Origin: Gari tellinella
Lineage: Eukaryota > Mollusca > Bivalvia > Cardiida > Psammobiidae
Reading direction: 5' to 3'
Assembly: GCA_922989275.2 (NCBI GenBank)
Contig: OV277874.1
Span: 15,178,154 to 15,242,153 of the forward strand
DNA length: 64,000 bases
Shown one piece after another: positions 31,300-49,514 of the stretch. Every line of letters begins with the position of its first letter. Within the stretch, counting starts at the first letter, position 1. The notes under the pieces are model-generated. The model searched no databases. It worked only from the letters and a program-made list of their open reading frames with translations, and was not told the DNA's origin. A program made the translations under genes and the position numbers.

Positions 31300-31665
31300 C
31301 AGTGAAACTCCTCTAATCCGGAACCTCTATATACCGGAATCCTCTCTAAACCGGACAAAAGCTTTGGTCCCGTTTCCAATCCTTTTTTATTTTTACCCAT
31401 TTCACCATGAACACGCCTTATTACGTCTTTGGTGTTTTCTTACATTGAAGAAAATAGTTTGTACATTCTAGCAGATGATAGCTTAAAGCAGGTTGGAAGT
31501 AAAGCAGAATGCGCCTTAAGGCGCATTCTGCTTTACTTTCAACCTTCTTTAAGTGGTCAACTAACTTCCATACTAGAAACAAGATAAAACCCCTCTAAAC
31601 CGGAAACCCCTTTAAACCGGACATTTTGTTGTCCCCACACATGTCCGGTTTAGAGGGGTTTCACT
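31300..31665. mobile_element. Family H MITE (TA target) with a nested family E body
   Basis: Ends 'CAGTGAAACTCCTCTAATCC' and 'GGTTTAGAGGGGTTTCACTG', TA at both sides, with extra 'aaaccgga' repeats. Core 2 with apex 'tgcgccttaaggcgca' is inside (31480-31552). Confidence 0.8.
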
Positions 31666-31666
31666 G

Positions 31667-31725
31667 TATATCACAGTATGTAAACTCCGGTGTATACCTT
31701 CCGGAAGCTGCGATCAGCGAGTCGA
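31667..31725. repeat. Dispersed repeat, inverted copy at 48165-48228
   Basis: 'cagtatgtaaactccggtg' and 'ataccttccggaagctgcga' recur in reverse complement at 48.17-48.22 kb. Confidence 0.75.
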
Positions 31726-32589
31726 CAAAATGTCGCGAAATAAGCAACACTCAATCGAAGCCGGTAAGATTTACCTTTATTTTACAGCCCTTTGTATACA
31801 AACAATTGTAATATATGGTCCAGTACACTTGCATGATACATTATTTTCAGTTCACCAAATATCTTCCAAATCGGAAGCAAGATCTCTCTGAAATCAGCTT
31901 CTGATCACTGGCACCGCTTACCGTCGCGCCGTGGAAGCGTGATTTAAAACTGTTCCAGTGACACCTATAGTAAATTTCTGCCATCACATTATTAAATTTC
32001 ACTCGCAGCGAGAATATATCAATGCACCTTAGGTGTCTGTTATTGAAACATAAACTGAAAAACACAAAATAATGTGTTTTCTACAAACTGAAATGGTGTA
32101 TGACTAGCTGCTTGTTTATAAAAATTCACTGTATAACCAGCCGTGATTTCACTGTATGTTAGCTGCGATTAAGATATTATGCCTAGATTACCTTAGACGT
32201 TTTGGTTGTCAAAGATTCATTTTAATACGATATTGTATGCATACCTGAGATGTCATTATATGAACGAGACCTTAGCAATACAGTAACACACCTGAAACAT
32301 ACACCACTGGTCCCACAACAGGTGGTCGCATAGATCTTAATTAGCATATGTTTGGCGTTTGTATCCCATTAATCAGAATCTATTTCATGAAAGTTGATAA
32401 AAAAAGATCAATCATGAATAAAGATTTAGGTAAGGCCTGCGTAATGAGATTGTGTACACTTAACTAGATACTACCGTCAGTACTTTGGGACGGACAGTAT
32501 TTTTCCATAAACCGACTGGTGCCCAGTGTCCTACACAACAAATAACCACACGCAGGTAACTAATAGTTTACAAGATGGCGGCATACATT
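31726..32589. other. No feature seen
   Basis: Mixed-composition sequence with short frames only. A 72-codon minus frame (32065-31847) shows no family. Confidence 0.4.
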
Positions 32590-33360
32590 TTCGAGGGGGG
32601 GGGGGGGGGTCCGGGGGGATGCTCCCCCGAGAAAATTTTGAGTTCTACAACACTGGTCCACAGGGGCGTAACTAGACCAATTAGGAAGTGTACGCACTCC
32701 TATACTAGGGGGGGGGGGAGGTCCGGGGGCATGCTCCCCCGGGAGAATTTCATTCCTAGATGGTCTCAGGTGCGTTCTGAGGGCGTTTCCCGCATTCAAA
32801 ACAGGTGATAAAATAACATAAATCTGTGCAAAAAATTGAATAAAAAAAAAACGACATTGACGACAAAATCATCAGGAACGTATATATGTCTAATGTACGT
32901 TCATGGATTCTAATTTCAAACCGACAATCAGTAGCATTCAGATCTACAACAGAACCTTTTGCATTTACGGTCCGTTTTGATAAAATGATAAAGCAGCCCC
33001 GTAGGAAGCAAACTGTGATTGAGGGGACACATGTCGAAGTCAGGGGCAAAGCTAATTCAATTGGCGAACGCACTCTTACTGGGAATGCGGAAGGCTCCTC
33101 CGGAAAAAATATTCCTAGATGGGCTTTGGTGAGTTCTGAGGGCATTTCTAGCAATCAAAACGGGTTAAACAGAAAATACCATCATCTTTTTTTTTAATGT
33201 ATATGTAAAATCCCAATAACATAATTTTTACCCCCTCTGATTGGTTTAAACACTCTTACTCTAGAGGGGTCCGGGGGCATGCTCCCCCGGGAAATTTTTA
33301 ATCCTAGATTGTCTCTGGTGCGTTCTGAGGGCGTTTCCCGCATTCAAAGACTATGACACG
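32590..33360. repeat. Cluster of 'gggggcatgctccccc' repeats
   Basis: Four copies (about 32595, 32700, 33060, 33260) of a dispersed repeat: G-run, hairpin 'gggggcatgctccccc', 'tcctagatggtctc.ggtgcg', 'ttctgagggcgtttcccgc'. Related copies at 13.3-13.65, 46.3 and 46.93 kb. Confidence 0.75.
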
Positions 33361-35106
33361 ACGTCATAACGTTGAGCAACTTTCAGATTCACGCTGGCTT
33401 TGGGCGGAAACCATCACCGATTGTATTATTTGAAGAAACTTGTAGCACAAACTATATATTTTTTAAAGCAGGGACAATACCCTACCTGGTCACGCCAATT
33501 TGAATAATATCTGGAGACTTTAATTTGGCTTTTGATAGACGTTAACATTTTTTTCGCCGAAAAAATTGCATGTAACATGTAACACGGTTGAAGATGCGCT
33601 TTTAGTAAAACCGTCAAATCTGCCAAACGAGACGTCTGACTCCCACAACATTTTCCGCCAAAGTATTGTCTATATTAATGCTGTGACGCCAAGAACATTT
33701 ACTGAATTTCAGTCGATAAATCTGTATGAAATCAAAGTTGCAAATTGGACAAAAAAGTGTAACACTGTCAAAATTTGGACGTAAAAAGCTGAAGTACTGT
33801 TTTCAATTCATTCTGATTTATTTAATTTTATGTAAAAGACATTGAAAATTCGTGAAAAAAATACTTTTTTTGTCTTATTTTAAAAAATATATTTGATTTA
33901 AATTTATTCCAAAAGTTGCAAAAGTTATTGAGGATTTTCTTTGTCTACATGCATTGTCCCAAACTCGCTGAAAATCAGAAAACCAACTTTTTGTCTTAGT
34001 TCCAGGTTTTTTCTTATAAATGAATTTATTAACCAAGTTTTTTTCAGTAAAAAGGAAAAAGTACTTTTTTTCTTAAGTTTTTAAAAATGTTTACTTCAAT
34101 AGAATCGCTCATGTTTTGCGAAAAATATGGACTTTTTTCTTTGTCTACATGCGATGTCCCAGTCTAATAAGAATCTGACGTTAAGTTTATAACGTCAACA
34201 TTTCAATCGATAAATAATAGTATAAGAAATGTTGTCGAACAGGCAATGTGTGTAAAACTATCGCTTTTGTTATTCCCCTTCCCTATGCTTCAAAAATGTT
34301 TGATACCTGGATCGACCTTTATGCTTTGATTCGTTTATTTCACAAAATTGTCGTCTGAAAAGCAGAATAGTAATAATCGAATTTCAATATCCAAACACGG
34401 ATCCAGAGGGGGTTGGGATCAGGGTGTTTTTTGTACAGTAAAATTAACATTTTCAACGATAGCCGCACCCCCACCCCGAGATCGGTTGGGTCCCTCTGAA
34501 TTTGTCACAAACCCTGTAAGTACGAAAACTCATTGATTAAAGTTGATAACAAAAAGGTCATCAGAAATACCCCCTTTAAATAGTCTGGATCGGCGCATGT
34601 TATCAATAAGATTTCTCTCAGGAAGAGGGTAAAAAATGTTGATGACCTTTATTTTAAGTGATCGATTTTAGTACCTATCAGCTATTTTCAGAGGGGTCCA
34701 ACCAATCTCAGAAGGAGGGATCCAACATTTGGGGACGGTATATTTATAGTACACAAATCACTACGGACCGCCGGAACCCCCTCCTCCTCCCTCGGGATCC
34801 GCGCATGAATCGCAGAAAAAACCGACATTTATTTAAATAATGCAGCATTCAGTATGACCAAACCATCTTTCAAACCGAAGCTTTCGGCCAAGGACTATGC
34901 CTTTAGATCCATCATCCAAGTACAAATTAATCAAACAGCATGTTGCATTAGTACCAGGGTTGTGAGTTAGATCTCCTGCCGGACCAAGACCTTTGGGCGA
35001 GACTTTATAAACCGAGGTCCGATGTCTGAGTGCTTTACACTTGGCATCTAAAAGAACCAGAGAACTCTTTCGACAATAAGAGTAGGGCATCGCGCCCGTG
35101 GTCTCT
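33361..35106. other. Intergenic sequence, no gene recognised
   Basis: AT-rich, with two 'tttttctttgtctacatgc' segments at about 33935 and 34135 (a local duplication). The 85-codon minus frame 35090-34833 has no known motif. Confidence 0.45.
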
Positions 35107-35121
35107 GTATCCGCTCCTCTA

Positions 35122-35158
<37 letters not shown>

Positions 35159-35609
35159 TAAAAAAGGAATTTACTTGTGTATAATGTAAATCGTTTAATA
35201 GATAATATTATGGTGATTGGAAATTATTTAATGAGAAAACATTTCACAGCATATCTGCACACATACTAAAGAATACTAGTTCAAGATGGTACCAAAATTA
35301 GAACAAACAAACAACCAATCTCCCTTGTGACCCTCAATGGCAACTTTTTAAGCGTAGTATTTGACAGATAAATTATCTGAAAAAATATCGAATATTTTCT
35401 ATGTTCCCTTGATTTGGCCTGAGAAAATGTTTTCTTTAATGGATGTCAGACGCCTATACAAACAGGTATATACTGTAAAGTTATTTAATTGCTCTTCTCT
35501 AATATAAGACAATACTAATTTAATTATTTCATAGTGTGAATACTCTTCTCTTGATTCCTTTTTATTTTTTATTTTTAATTTTTATCGTAAATACATGAAT
35601 ATATATATA

Positions 35610-35815
35610 CAGCAGAACCTCTCTATTACGACCACTAACAAGGAGACTAATTGTCTGTATAAAAGACAGGTGACAGCTTAAAACAATGTGAATGTGAAAC
35701 AGAAAGCTCCTGTAGGAGCTTTCTGTCTCACTTTCACATTGCTTTAAGCAGTCACCTGTTTTAAACGACTTATATTTGGACACAATTTAGTGGGCGTAAT
35801 AGAGAGGTTCTACTG
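35610..35815. mobile_element. Family F MITE (TA target) with core 2
   Basis: Ends 'CAGCAGAACCTCTCTATTAC' and 'AGAGAGGTTCTACTG', TA flanks. Core 2 apex 'agctcctgtaggagct'. Confidence 0.85.
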
Positions 35816-35941
35816 TATATACATGTATTAACGATGAAAATTAAAAGATTCAAAATAAAAAGGAATCAAGAGTATTGAAAATATGAAAATATATAAAAAA
35901 TTATATATAAAAAATAATGTTAAGAAAGAAAAATATTTAAG

Positions 35942-36030
35942 CTCGGTCGGGAATCGAACCCGTGCGGAGAAGGCAAAACAATGTGTGTGTGTGTGTCGTT
36001 ACCTGTGATGTAACCACTGGACTACTCGAG
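35942..36030 (-). repeat. tRNA-like sequence (copy 1)
   Basis: A box 'tagtccagtgg', B box 'gggttcgattccc' with a (gt)n expansion between them. Near-identical copy at 41944-42029. A pol III derived repeat or tRNA pseudogene. Confidence 0.65.
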
Positions 36031-36387
36031 AAATCTTACCAGACCTCTTTTTTATCCGATTAGTATTTCATAAAACCATAGATATCATGTTCATGGTAGC
36101 CGTCTGGAAATATAACTACTTGGAGATGTTATGAAATCTTTATGATTTGTATCTTTCTTTAAAAATAAAAGGAGACGATTCGAACAACTCGCTTTACTTT
36201 TCTTTATTCCAACAGAACCGGTCTAAATTCGAATACTTTGGTCTGTTAAAACGCTAGATACTGAACTCTAACAGTAAATACCCCATAACTCTACAAACCA
36301 CCCGATAACAGAACCAACTACCAAACACTAAAGTTAAGTACCCTACGATGCTACAACTACCCGATAACGACTCTAACTACTAACTGC

Positions 36388-41810
<5,423 letters not shown>

Positions 41811-41811
<1 letters not shown>

Positions 41812-42256
41812 AAAAAGGAATTGACTTGTGTATAATATAAACCGTTGAATAGATATAATATTATGATGATTGAAAATCATTTAATGAGAAAACATTTCAC
41901 AGCGTATCGTAAATTAATAATGTTAAGAAAGCATAATGTTTAAGCTCGGTCGGGAATCGAACCCGTGCGGAGAAGGCAAAACAGTGTGTGTGTGTCCTTA
42001 CCTGTGATGTAACCACTGGACTACTCAAGAAATCTTACCAACCATCTTTTTTATCCGATTCGTATTTCATAAAACCAAAGATGTCACGTTCATGGTGGCA
42101 AAATAAAAAGAGACGATTCGAACAACTCGCTTTACTTTTCTTTATTCCAACAGTACCGGTCTCAAATACCCCATAACTCTTCAAACCACCCGATAACAAT
42201 ACCAACTACCGAACACTAAAATTAAATAACCTACGACGCTACAATAACCCGATAAC
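41811..42256. repeat. Array-flanking unit, copy 2, with tRNA-like sequence
   Basis: Matches 35.15-35.26 plus 35.91-36.38 kb. The tRNA-like part is at 42029-41944. The extra middle section of copy 1 is absent. Confidence 0.85.
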
Positions 42257-43178
42257 GACTCTCTATCTGTCTCTCTCACTTTGTCTCCCGCTGGTTCGAT
42301 GTCTATGTGTCTCTCTATGTGTTTCTCTGTCTTTCTGTCTCGCTCTGTCTGCCTGAATGTCTGTCAATGTCTGTCTCTCTCTGCGTGTCTCTTTATTTAT
42401 GTCTCTTTATTTCTGTGTCTCTATCTGTCTCTGTCTCTGACTCTCTCTCTCTCTCTCTCTCAACCTCTTTCTCTGTCGCTATGTGTGTGTGTGTCTCTCT
42501 TTCTGTCTCTCTGTTTGTTTCAGTCTCTGTCTCTCTGTATGTGTCTCTCTTTCTCTCTCTGTTGTCTCTCTTTGCTCTGTCTGTCTCCGTCTCTGTTTTG
42601 CTGTCTGTCTCTCTGTCTCTCTATGTGTTTCTCTTATTTCTGTCTCTCTGCCTTTGTCTCGCTATCTGTCTCTAGCGCTGCCTGTCTGTCATTCTGTCTC
42701 TCTCTCTCTCTCTCTGCATGTATGTTTGTTTCTCTCTATGTCTCTCTCTGTCTCTTTATCTTTGTTTCTCTCTCTCTCCCTCTCTCTGTATTTCTGTTTC
42801 TGTATCTCTCTTTCTCTCTTTGTCTGTCTCTGACTGTCGCTTTATCTCTCTCTGTCACTCTCTCTCTCTGTATCTCTCTGTTTGTGTGTCTCTCTCCATT
42901 TTCTGTCTAAGTCTGTCTATCTCTGTTTTTCTCTCTTTCTTTGTCTGCCCCTCTGTATGTCTGTATGTCTGTCTCTCTGTCTTGTCTGTTTCTGTCTGTT
43001 TGTCTGTCTGTATACCCCCCTCTCTCTCTCTCACTATATCCCTCTCTCTCTCTCTCTTTCGATCTGACTCTCTGTCAGTCTCTCTACATATATTTCTGTC
43101 TCTCTGTCTCTCTTTGTCTCGCTGTGTGTTTCTGTCTCTCTTAATGTGCGTCTCTCTCTGTCTTTCTTTCTTTCTCTC
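42257..43178. repeat. Second TCTG/TCTC array
   Basis: Same type as the 5.4-kb array, and its 42.6-42.9 kb part is close in order to 36.42-36.7 kb ('tctagcgctgcctgtctgtc' in both), so array and flank were duplicated together. Confidence 0.92.
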
Positions 43179-45498
43179 TAAACTAACATTAATTACCCAA
43201 ACTAAATTTAAAAACCCTAAACTAAAATTAATTACCGAAATTAATTTTAAAAGCCCCAAAACTAATTTTTAAATACCAAAGACTAATTTTAAATACCCAA
43301 AACTAATTTTTTAATACCCAAAACTAACTTTAAATACCCAAAACTAATTTTGAATACCCAAAACAAACATTGTATACCCAAAACTAACTTTAAATACCCA
43401 AAACTAAATTTAAGACCCAACACTAACTTTTAATACCCTAAACTAATTTTGAATACCCAAAACTAACATAGATTACCCAAAACTAACTTTATATACCCAA
43501 AACTAATTTTAAATACCCAAAACAAATTTAAATACCCAAAACAAACATTTTATACCCAATACTAATTTTGAATACACAAAACTTACATCAATAACCCAAA
43601 ACTAATTTTATATACCCAAAACTAATTTTAAATATCCAAAACAAACATTGTATAACCAAAACTAATATTTATTACCGAAATTAATTTTAAATACCCAAAA
43701 CTAACATTATTTACCCAAAACTAACTTTAAATACCCAAAACTAATTTTGAATACCCGAAACTAACATAAATTACCCAAATTAATTTTAAAGACCAAAAAC
43801 AAATTGAAATACCCAAAACAAACATTGTTTACCCAAAACTATTTTCAAATACCCGAAACTAACATTATTTACCCAAAATAACTTTTAATACCCAAAACTA
43901 ATATTGAATACCCAAAACTAACATAGATTACCCAAAACTAACTTTATATACCCAAAACTAATTTTAAATACCCAATAAAAACATTGTATACCCAAACTAA
44001 TTTTGAATACCCCAAACTAACATAGATTACCCAAAACTAACTTTATATACCCAAAACTAATTTTAAATACCCAAAACAAATTTAAATACCCAAAACAAAT
44101 ATTTTATACCCAATACTAATTTTGAATACCCAAAATTTACATCAATTACCCAAAACTAATTATTTGTACCCAAAACTAATTTTACATACCCAAAACAAAT
44201 ATTGTATATCCAAAACTAATTTTGAATACCAAAAACTAATATTTATTACCGAAATTGAATTTAAATACCCAAAACTAACATTATTTACCCAAAACTAACT
44301 TTAAATACCCAAAACTAATTTTGAATACCCGAAACTAACATAAATTACCCAAATTAATTTTAAAGACCAAAACTAATTTTAAATACCCAAAACAAATTTA
44401 AATACCCAAAACAAACATTTTATACCCAAAACTAATTTTGAATACCCAAAATTTACATCAATTACCCAAAACTAATTATATATACCCAAAACTAATTTTA
44501 CATACCCAAAACAAATATTGTATACCCAAAACTAATTTTGAATACCAAAAACTAATATTTATTACCGAAATTAATTTTAAATACCCAAAACTAACATTAT
44601 TTACCCAAAACTAACTTTATATACCCAAAACTAATTTTGAATACCCGAAACTAACATAAATTACCCAAATTAATTTTAAAGACCAAAAACAAATTTAAAT
44701 ACCCAAAACAAACATTGTATACCAAAACTAATTTTAAATAACCAAAACTAACATTATTTACCCAAAATAACTTTTAATACCCAAAACTAATTTTGAATAC
44801 CCAAAACTAACATAGATTACCCAAAATTAACTTTTTATACCCAAAACTAATTTTAATACCCAAAACAAATTTAAATACCCAAAACAAACATTTTAAATCC
44901 AAAACTTATTCTGAGTACCCAAAACATACATCAATTACCCAAAACTAATATACCAAAAACTAATTTTAAATACCAAATAAAAACATTGTATACCCAAAAC
45001 TAATTTTGAATAACAAAAACTAACATTTATTACCGAAATTAATTTTAAATACCCAAAACTAACATTATTTACCCAAAACTAATTTTGAATACCCAAAACT
45101 AACATAAATTACCGAAATTAATTTTAATGACCCAAAACAAATTTAAATACCCAAAACAAATATTGTATACCCAAAACTAATTTTGAATACCCAAAACTTA
45201 CATAAATTACCCAAAACTAACTTTATATACCCAAAACTAATTTTAAATACCCAAAACAAACATTGTATACCCAAAACTAATTTTGAATACCAAAAACTGA
45301 TATTTATTACCGAAATTAATTTTAAATATCCAAAACTAACATTATTTACCCAAAACTAACTTTGAATATCCAAAACTAACATTAATTACCGAAAACTAAT
45401 TGTAAATACCCAGAACTAACATTAGTTACCGAAACTAACTTTTTATACCCAAAACTAGAATTGATTACCGAAAACCAACATTTAATGACGAAAATTAC
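43179..45498. repeat. 2.3-kb AT-rich array of about 20-base units
   Basis: Unit 'aaatacccaaaactaatttt' with variants (acattatttacccaaaacta, cgaaattaattttaaa). Blocks of several variants recur in the same order at irregular spacing, a weak higher-order structure. Flanked on both sides by TCTC arrays. Confidence 0.95.
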
Positions 45499-45569
45499 CT
45501 TCTCTGACTTTGTCTATGTTATCTCTGCCTGTAATGTTCTCTGTTTGTGTGTGTGTCTCTCTCTCCCAT

Positions 45570-45637
<68 letters not shown>

Positions 45638-46135
45638 TCCATCTCTATCTCTATCTGTCTGTCTCCCTATCTTTATCTGTATGTCTGTCTGTTTTCTGTC
45701 TCTCTGTCTCTGTCTATATGTCTCGTCTCTATCTTCTTCTCTCTTTGTCTGTATCTGCCCCCCTCTCTCTCTCTCTATCTAAGACTTTGTGTCACTGTCT
45801 CTCTCTCTGATTCTTTTTCTGTCACACGCTCTCTGCCCTCTGTCGATCTGTTTGTTTCTGCTCTCTGTTTCTGTCGTTATATCTCTCTCTCTCTGCTTCT
45901 CTCTTTTTCTGTATGATTGTCTGTTTGTCTCTCCTTCTTTGTCTTTCTCGCTGTCTCTGCCTGTATGTCTCCCATTTTTTGTCTGTCGCTGTCTCTGTCT
46001 CTTTTCTCTGTTTTTCTATCTCTCTAAATATGGTTGTTTGTCTGTCTGCCTCTCTCTCTCTCTCTCTTACTTTTGTCATTTTCTTTCTCTGTCGCTGTCT
46101 TTGTCTCTCTATGCTTTCATTTTTGCAACGGATGA
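45499..46135. repeat. Third TCTC/TCTG array
   Basis: Pure (tc)n at 45575-45632, then mixed tctg/tctc. Frames inside are compositional artefacts. Confidence 0.92.
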
Positions 46136-46289
46136 TGTCTGCATCTTTTCCTTAAAAAAAACCCACGTCAATTAGCATATCATAGGGTCTGATACTGTAA
46201 GTTTTTCATTAACAAACTCGCTATTGGAATTTTCTTGTCGAGACAAGTTGATCGAGCACACTATAGGCCCGTTGGAAGTCCCAGTAACT

Positions 46290-46450
46290 ATACCAATTTA
46301 GGGAACGCACTCTTACTAGGGGTTGATTCCTAGATGGCCTCTGGTTTGTTCTAGGGCGTTTCGCGCGTTCAAGCAGGGACCATATATGTTATATATGGTC
46401 CCTGGTTCAAGACAGGTAAAATTCTGACATAAATCTATGTAAAAGTCGGC
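46290..46450. repeat. Copy of the 'tagatggcctctgg' dispersed repeat
   Basis: 'gaacgcactcttactagggg', 'ttctagggcgtttcgcg' match the cluster at 33 kb. A short hairpin 'accatatatgttatatatggt' is inserted in it. Confidence 0.6.
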
Positions 46451-46476
46451 TAAAAATAACAAACATTGTCTGTTCC

Positions 46477-46728
46477 AGGGGCCCGTTTCATAAAGCTTCG
46501 TACGACAAAAACGATCGTAAGTCAGAACTTTAAGACACATTGTACATTTAATTTCTCATTTCTCTATCTAATCCTGTCTTGTGATATCTCTTTGGGATCG
46601 TCTTGAAAATACGATTCAAAAGAGATGTCACAATAAAGGATTAGATGGAGAAATAAATATAAATCGTGACTTTAATAATCTGACTTACGACAACATTTGT
46701 CGTACGAAGTTTTATGAAACGGGCCCCA
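46477..46728. mobile_element. Family K palindromic MITE
   Basis: Ends 'ggggcccgtttcataaa' and 'tttatgaaacgggcccc', then 'cgtacgaca' on both sides and an inner imperfect palindrome around 46.6 kb. Second copy at 48297-48540. Confidence 0.85.
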
Positions 46729-46894
46729 GGTTAATAATTATTGGCAGGTCGTCTTCCATTAATCTCTAGCACATACCCACTCCGATGTTATTTCATTTTT
46801 ATTTTACTTTTAAATTGTTCCAAATATGAGGATAGTGTGCACATCGTAGCATTGTTTTGCATAAAGGTAGCTATACATGGACGTGCGGTAGGGA

Positions 46895-47180
46895 GTGGCT
46901 AGACCAATGAATAAGGTACACTTTCTTACTAGTGGGTCCGGGGGCATGCCCCCCGGGAAAAAAATATTCCTAGATAGTCTCTAGATGCGTTCTGAAGTCT
47001 TTTCCCGCGTTTGATACAGGCAAAATACTAACATGATTCTATTTAAAAACAATTGGGGTTCACCCCTAACCCCCCATGACGTCCATTTTATTGCTTTTTC
47101 TGCATTTTTAGCCTTTTTATTTTTTGGACTTCTGAAAAAAAGTGTAGGCACGTGCCTACTTGCCTAATAGGAAGCTACGC
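46895..47180. repeat. Copy of the 'gggggcatgccccc' dispersed repeat
   Basis: 'gtgggtccgggggcatgcc', 'tcctagatagtctctagatg', 'gcgttctgaagtcttttccc'. It continues with 'gtaggcacgtgcctac'. Confidence 0.65.
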
Positions 47181-48164
47181 CAATGCCCACCACCTACTCA
47201 ATCGGGTGGTGAGGTTGTGATACTTAAATCAAACTCATGTACAGAGCCTGTCATGACAACGGTGCCTGGTCTGTACAACTTTGCAATGTAAAAAGGCTGA
47301 TGTTGTCATGACACGTCTCATATATTTTTTAAAAATCATATGAAAAAAATATTGTTTTGGACAATGTAGGACTATAGGACTATATCAACACGTTTCTATA
47401 AGTCCAAAACGTACGCCCTGATAAGAGAACTGTTGAAACCGTCTCTGTTTGCTAATACATAAATAGGAAGTTATGAGGAGTAAAGGGTTTAAGGGGTTTG
47501 CATGTATCAATGTCAATAGAAAATTGGGATTCGAAAAACGGTACTTATTAAACCAAGATATCGTGTCTGATCACCGTCTAAACATTTGACAATCGTCAGA
47601 ATAATCTGTTTTGTAATGTATAAAGAGCATATTGAAGAATATTCGTTGCTTTCATTTGATAAATTCACATATATAACAATTTAACACTACGAACTGGTTT
47701 CGTAACGGATTCAGTGATCTCAGCTAGTCATACAGTTTTTCCATTATAAATCGCAGCTATTTATACAGTCGTATTGCAGCTGGTCATACAGTAAATGAAA
47801 TTAGGTCAGATTTATTTGTAACGAAGTTTTCGTGTACATTTTCCCACGGAATATTATATTTTTCAGGTAGGTATTTCATTCATTTTGCCATTTCTATCAT
47901 GTGTGGTGCGGAAATGCTTCAATTGACAGAATTTATGATACTTTTTGAAGCACCTGTTCGTTTTCCCTTGATACGCAGCGATGATCAATCAAATATTTAA
48001 CGTTTATTTATCATATCATTGCAGGAAGAGCTATGTGGAATGTTTTTGAACTGTATCACCATCGTAGATTGTGTATTTAATATAAGCTAGCGTGTTCTGT
48101 TATGGCAAACTTACTTGTCAAAGTGGTCGGAGTCAATCTGTCAGACAAACTATCGGTAAATATC
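47181..48164. other. No feature seen
   Basis: AT-rich intergenic DNA without conserved frames or recognised repeats. Confidence 0.4.
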
Positions 48165-48228
48165 TCGCTTCGCTGATCGCAGCTTCCGGAAGGTATACAC
48201 CGGAGTTTACATACTGTGGTATATGTAA
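48165..48228. repeat. Dispersed repeat, inverse of 31667-31725
   Basis: 'cttccggaaggtatacacc' and 'ggagtttacatactgtggta' are the reverse complement of the 31.7-kb sequence. Confidence 0.75.
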
Positions 48229-48296
48229 CATGGCTTATCCGACACCTGCTGGTTAATCCAGAACCCTGCTTTATCTAACAAAAATGTTCGGGCCCA

Positions 48297-48540
48297 GGGG
48301 ACCGTTTCATAAAACTTCGGACGACAAAAACGGTCGTAAATCAAAACCTTAAAATACATTTAATTTCTAATTTTTATATCAAATCCTGTCTTGTGCAATC
48401 CCTTTGGAATCGTCTTTCCAAGACGATTCCAAAGAGATTTCACAAGATAGGATTTGATGGAGAAATAAATAATAATTGAGACTTTTATAATCTGACTAAG
48501 GACAGCATTTGTCGTACGAAGTTTTATGAAACGGGCCCCA
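48297..48540. mobile_element. Family K palindromic MITE, second copy
   Basis: Same ends as 46477-46728. Apex 'gaatcgtctttccaagacgat' is a clean hairpin, closely like the one at 61868-61892 in a different repeat. Confidence 0.85.
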
Positions 48541-49035
48541 GATGTCGAATGGCATAGAGTCAGACAGAGTCACGTTTTAACTTTGAAATACGGATATCAT
48601 ATCCCGCGGCTCTGCGCGTGAATAATTCTATGAGTTAATTTTGGTAACACACAGATCTTTATTACACTGTCGACCGAATAATATTCATACGCGCTGTCAA
48701 AACAAAAGAAATGGCAGACTTTGACCTAGCTGCAACGATCCAGTGCCAACAGACGAAAGGGGACTAGGAACAATAAAATCAACGGTATTCAGAGGTTTCA
48801 GTACATTTTATACGGTACGGATCCTACGGTACAATTGACCACGAGATCTGCAGTTTACAGACAGGCAAATCGAAACCAGTACGTCAGGCGAAGCCCCTAG
48901 GGACGTCAGTATGTTCGAGCTGTTTCGCCTAAACTTTGGTCATATCATACAAATCCTGATCGCTGTCCTATAAATATCATTAGCTACAATACGTTTTAAG
49001 CTATTTAGATCTATGCAGAAAAAAGGCATACCATA
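48541..49035. other. Intergenic, no gene
   Basis: Contains a scrap of family J ('cgttttaactttgaaatac', 48563-48582). Otherwise nothing recognised. Confidence 0.45.
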
Positions 49036-49278
49036 CATTGGAGAAAACGTGATTATTTCGTTCAAACGCAAACGCATTGAAATATTGAAGCATTGAATAT
49101 AAAAATAACAACTTGTTGACAATTCTAACTACCAGTTTGAATCTGAGTGGCAAACAGTTTGGAGCCTGATCAGACGCCGGGTTACCCGGCGTCTGATCTG
49201 GCTCAAAACTGTTTGCAATGAAAATAATAGTTTAAGCGTAACCGGTGTTATTTGGAAGGAAAACATTATCTCTACTGT
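49036..49278. mobile_element. Family A MITE with core 1, slightly worn
   Basis: Ends 'cattggagaaaacgtgatt' and 'aacattatctctactg'. Core 1 at 49150-49217, apex ggttaccc. Confidence 0.8.
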
Positions 49279-49514
49279 TACAAACTGCTAACCTAAACAG
49301 TGGTAACTGAACACGCTATTGAAACACGCATTCACGAACGTTTGTGAACAAAGGACAATTTTTTCTCGGTCCTAATTCCCAAAGCGTGTGTTCTACTTAC
49401 TTTCTGATCATTAAAGGAAGATTCGTAAGGAAGTGTGACTGCTGAAAGATGACAAATTGACTAAAGCTTTACCATTTTTAAAAGTAGGAGACTTACTATG
49501 GGCCACGGTTGTCA

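Larger units (their letters stand above)
35107..36387. repeat. Array-flanking unit, copy 1, with tRNA-like sequence
   Basis: Starts with (tc)n, then 'ttaaaaaaggaatttacttg', and ends in 'cccgataac' motifs, all repeated at 41.81-42.26 kb. This copy has about 600 extra bases (35.26-35.9 kb) holding a family F MITE. Confidence 0.8.

Noticed and set aside
35942..36030. Functional tRNA gene
   Set aside because: A and B boxes are present but the anticodon region is a (gt)n expansion, and the sequence is duplicated with its repeat flank.
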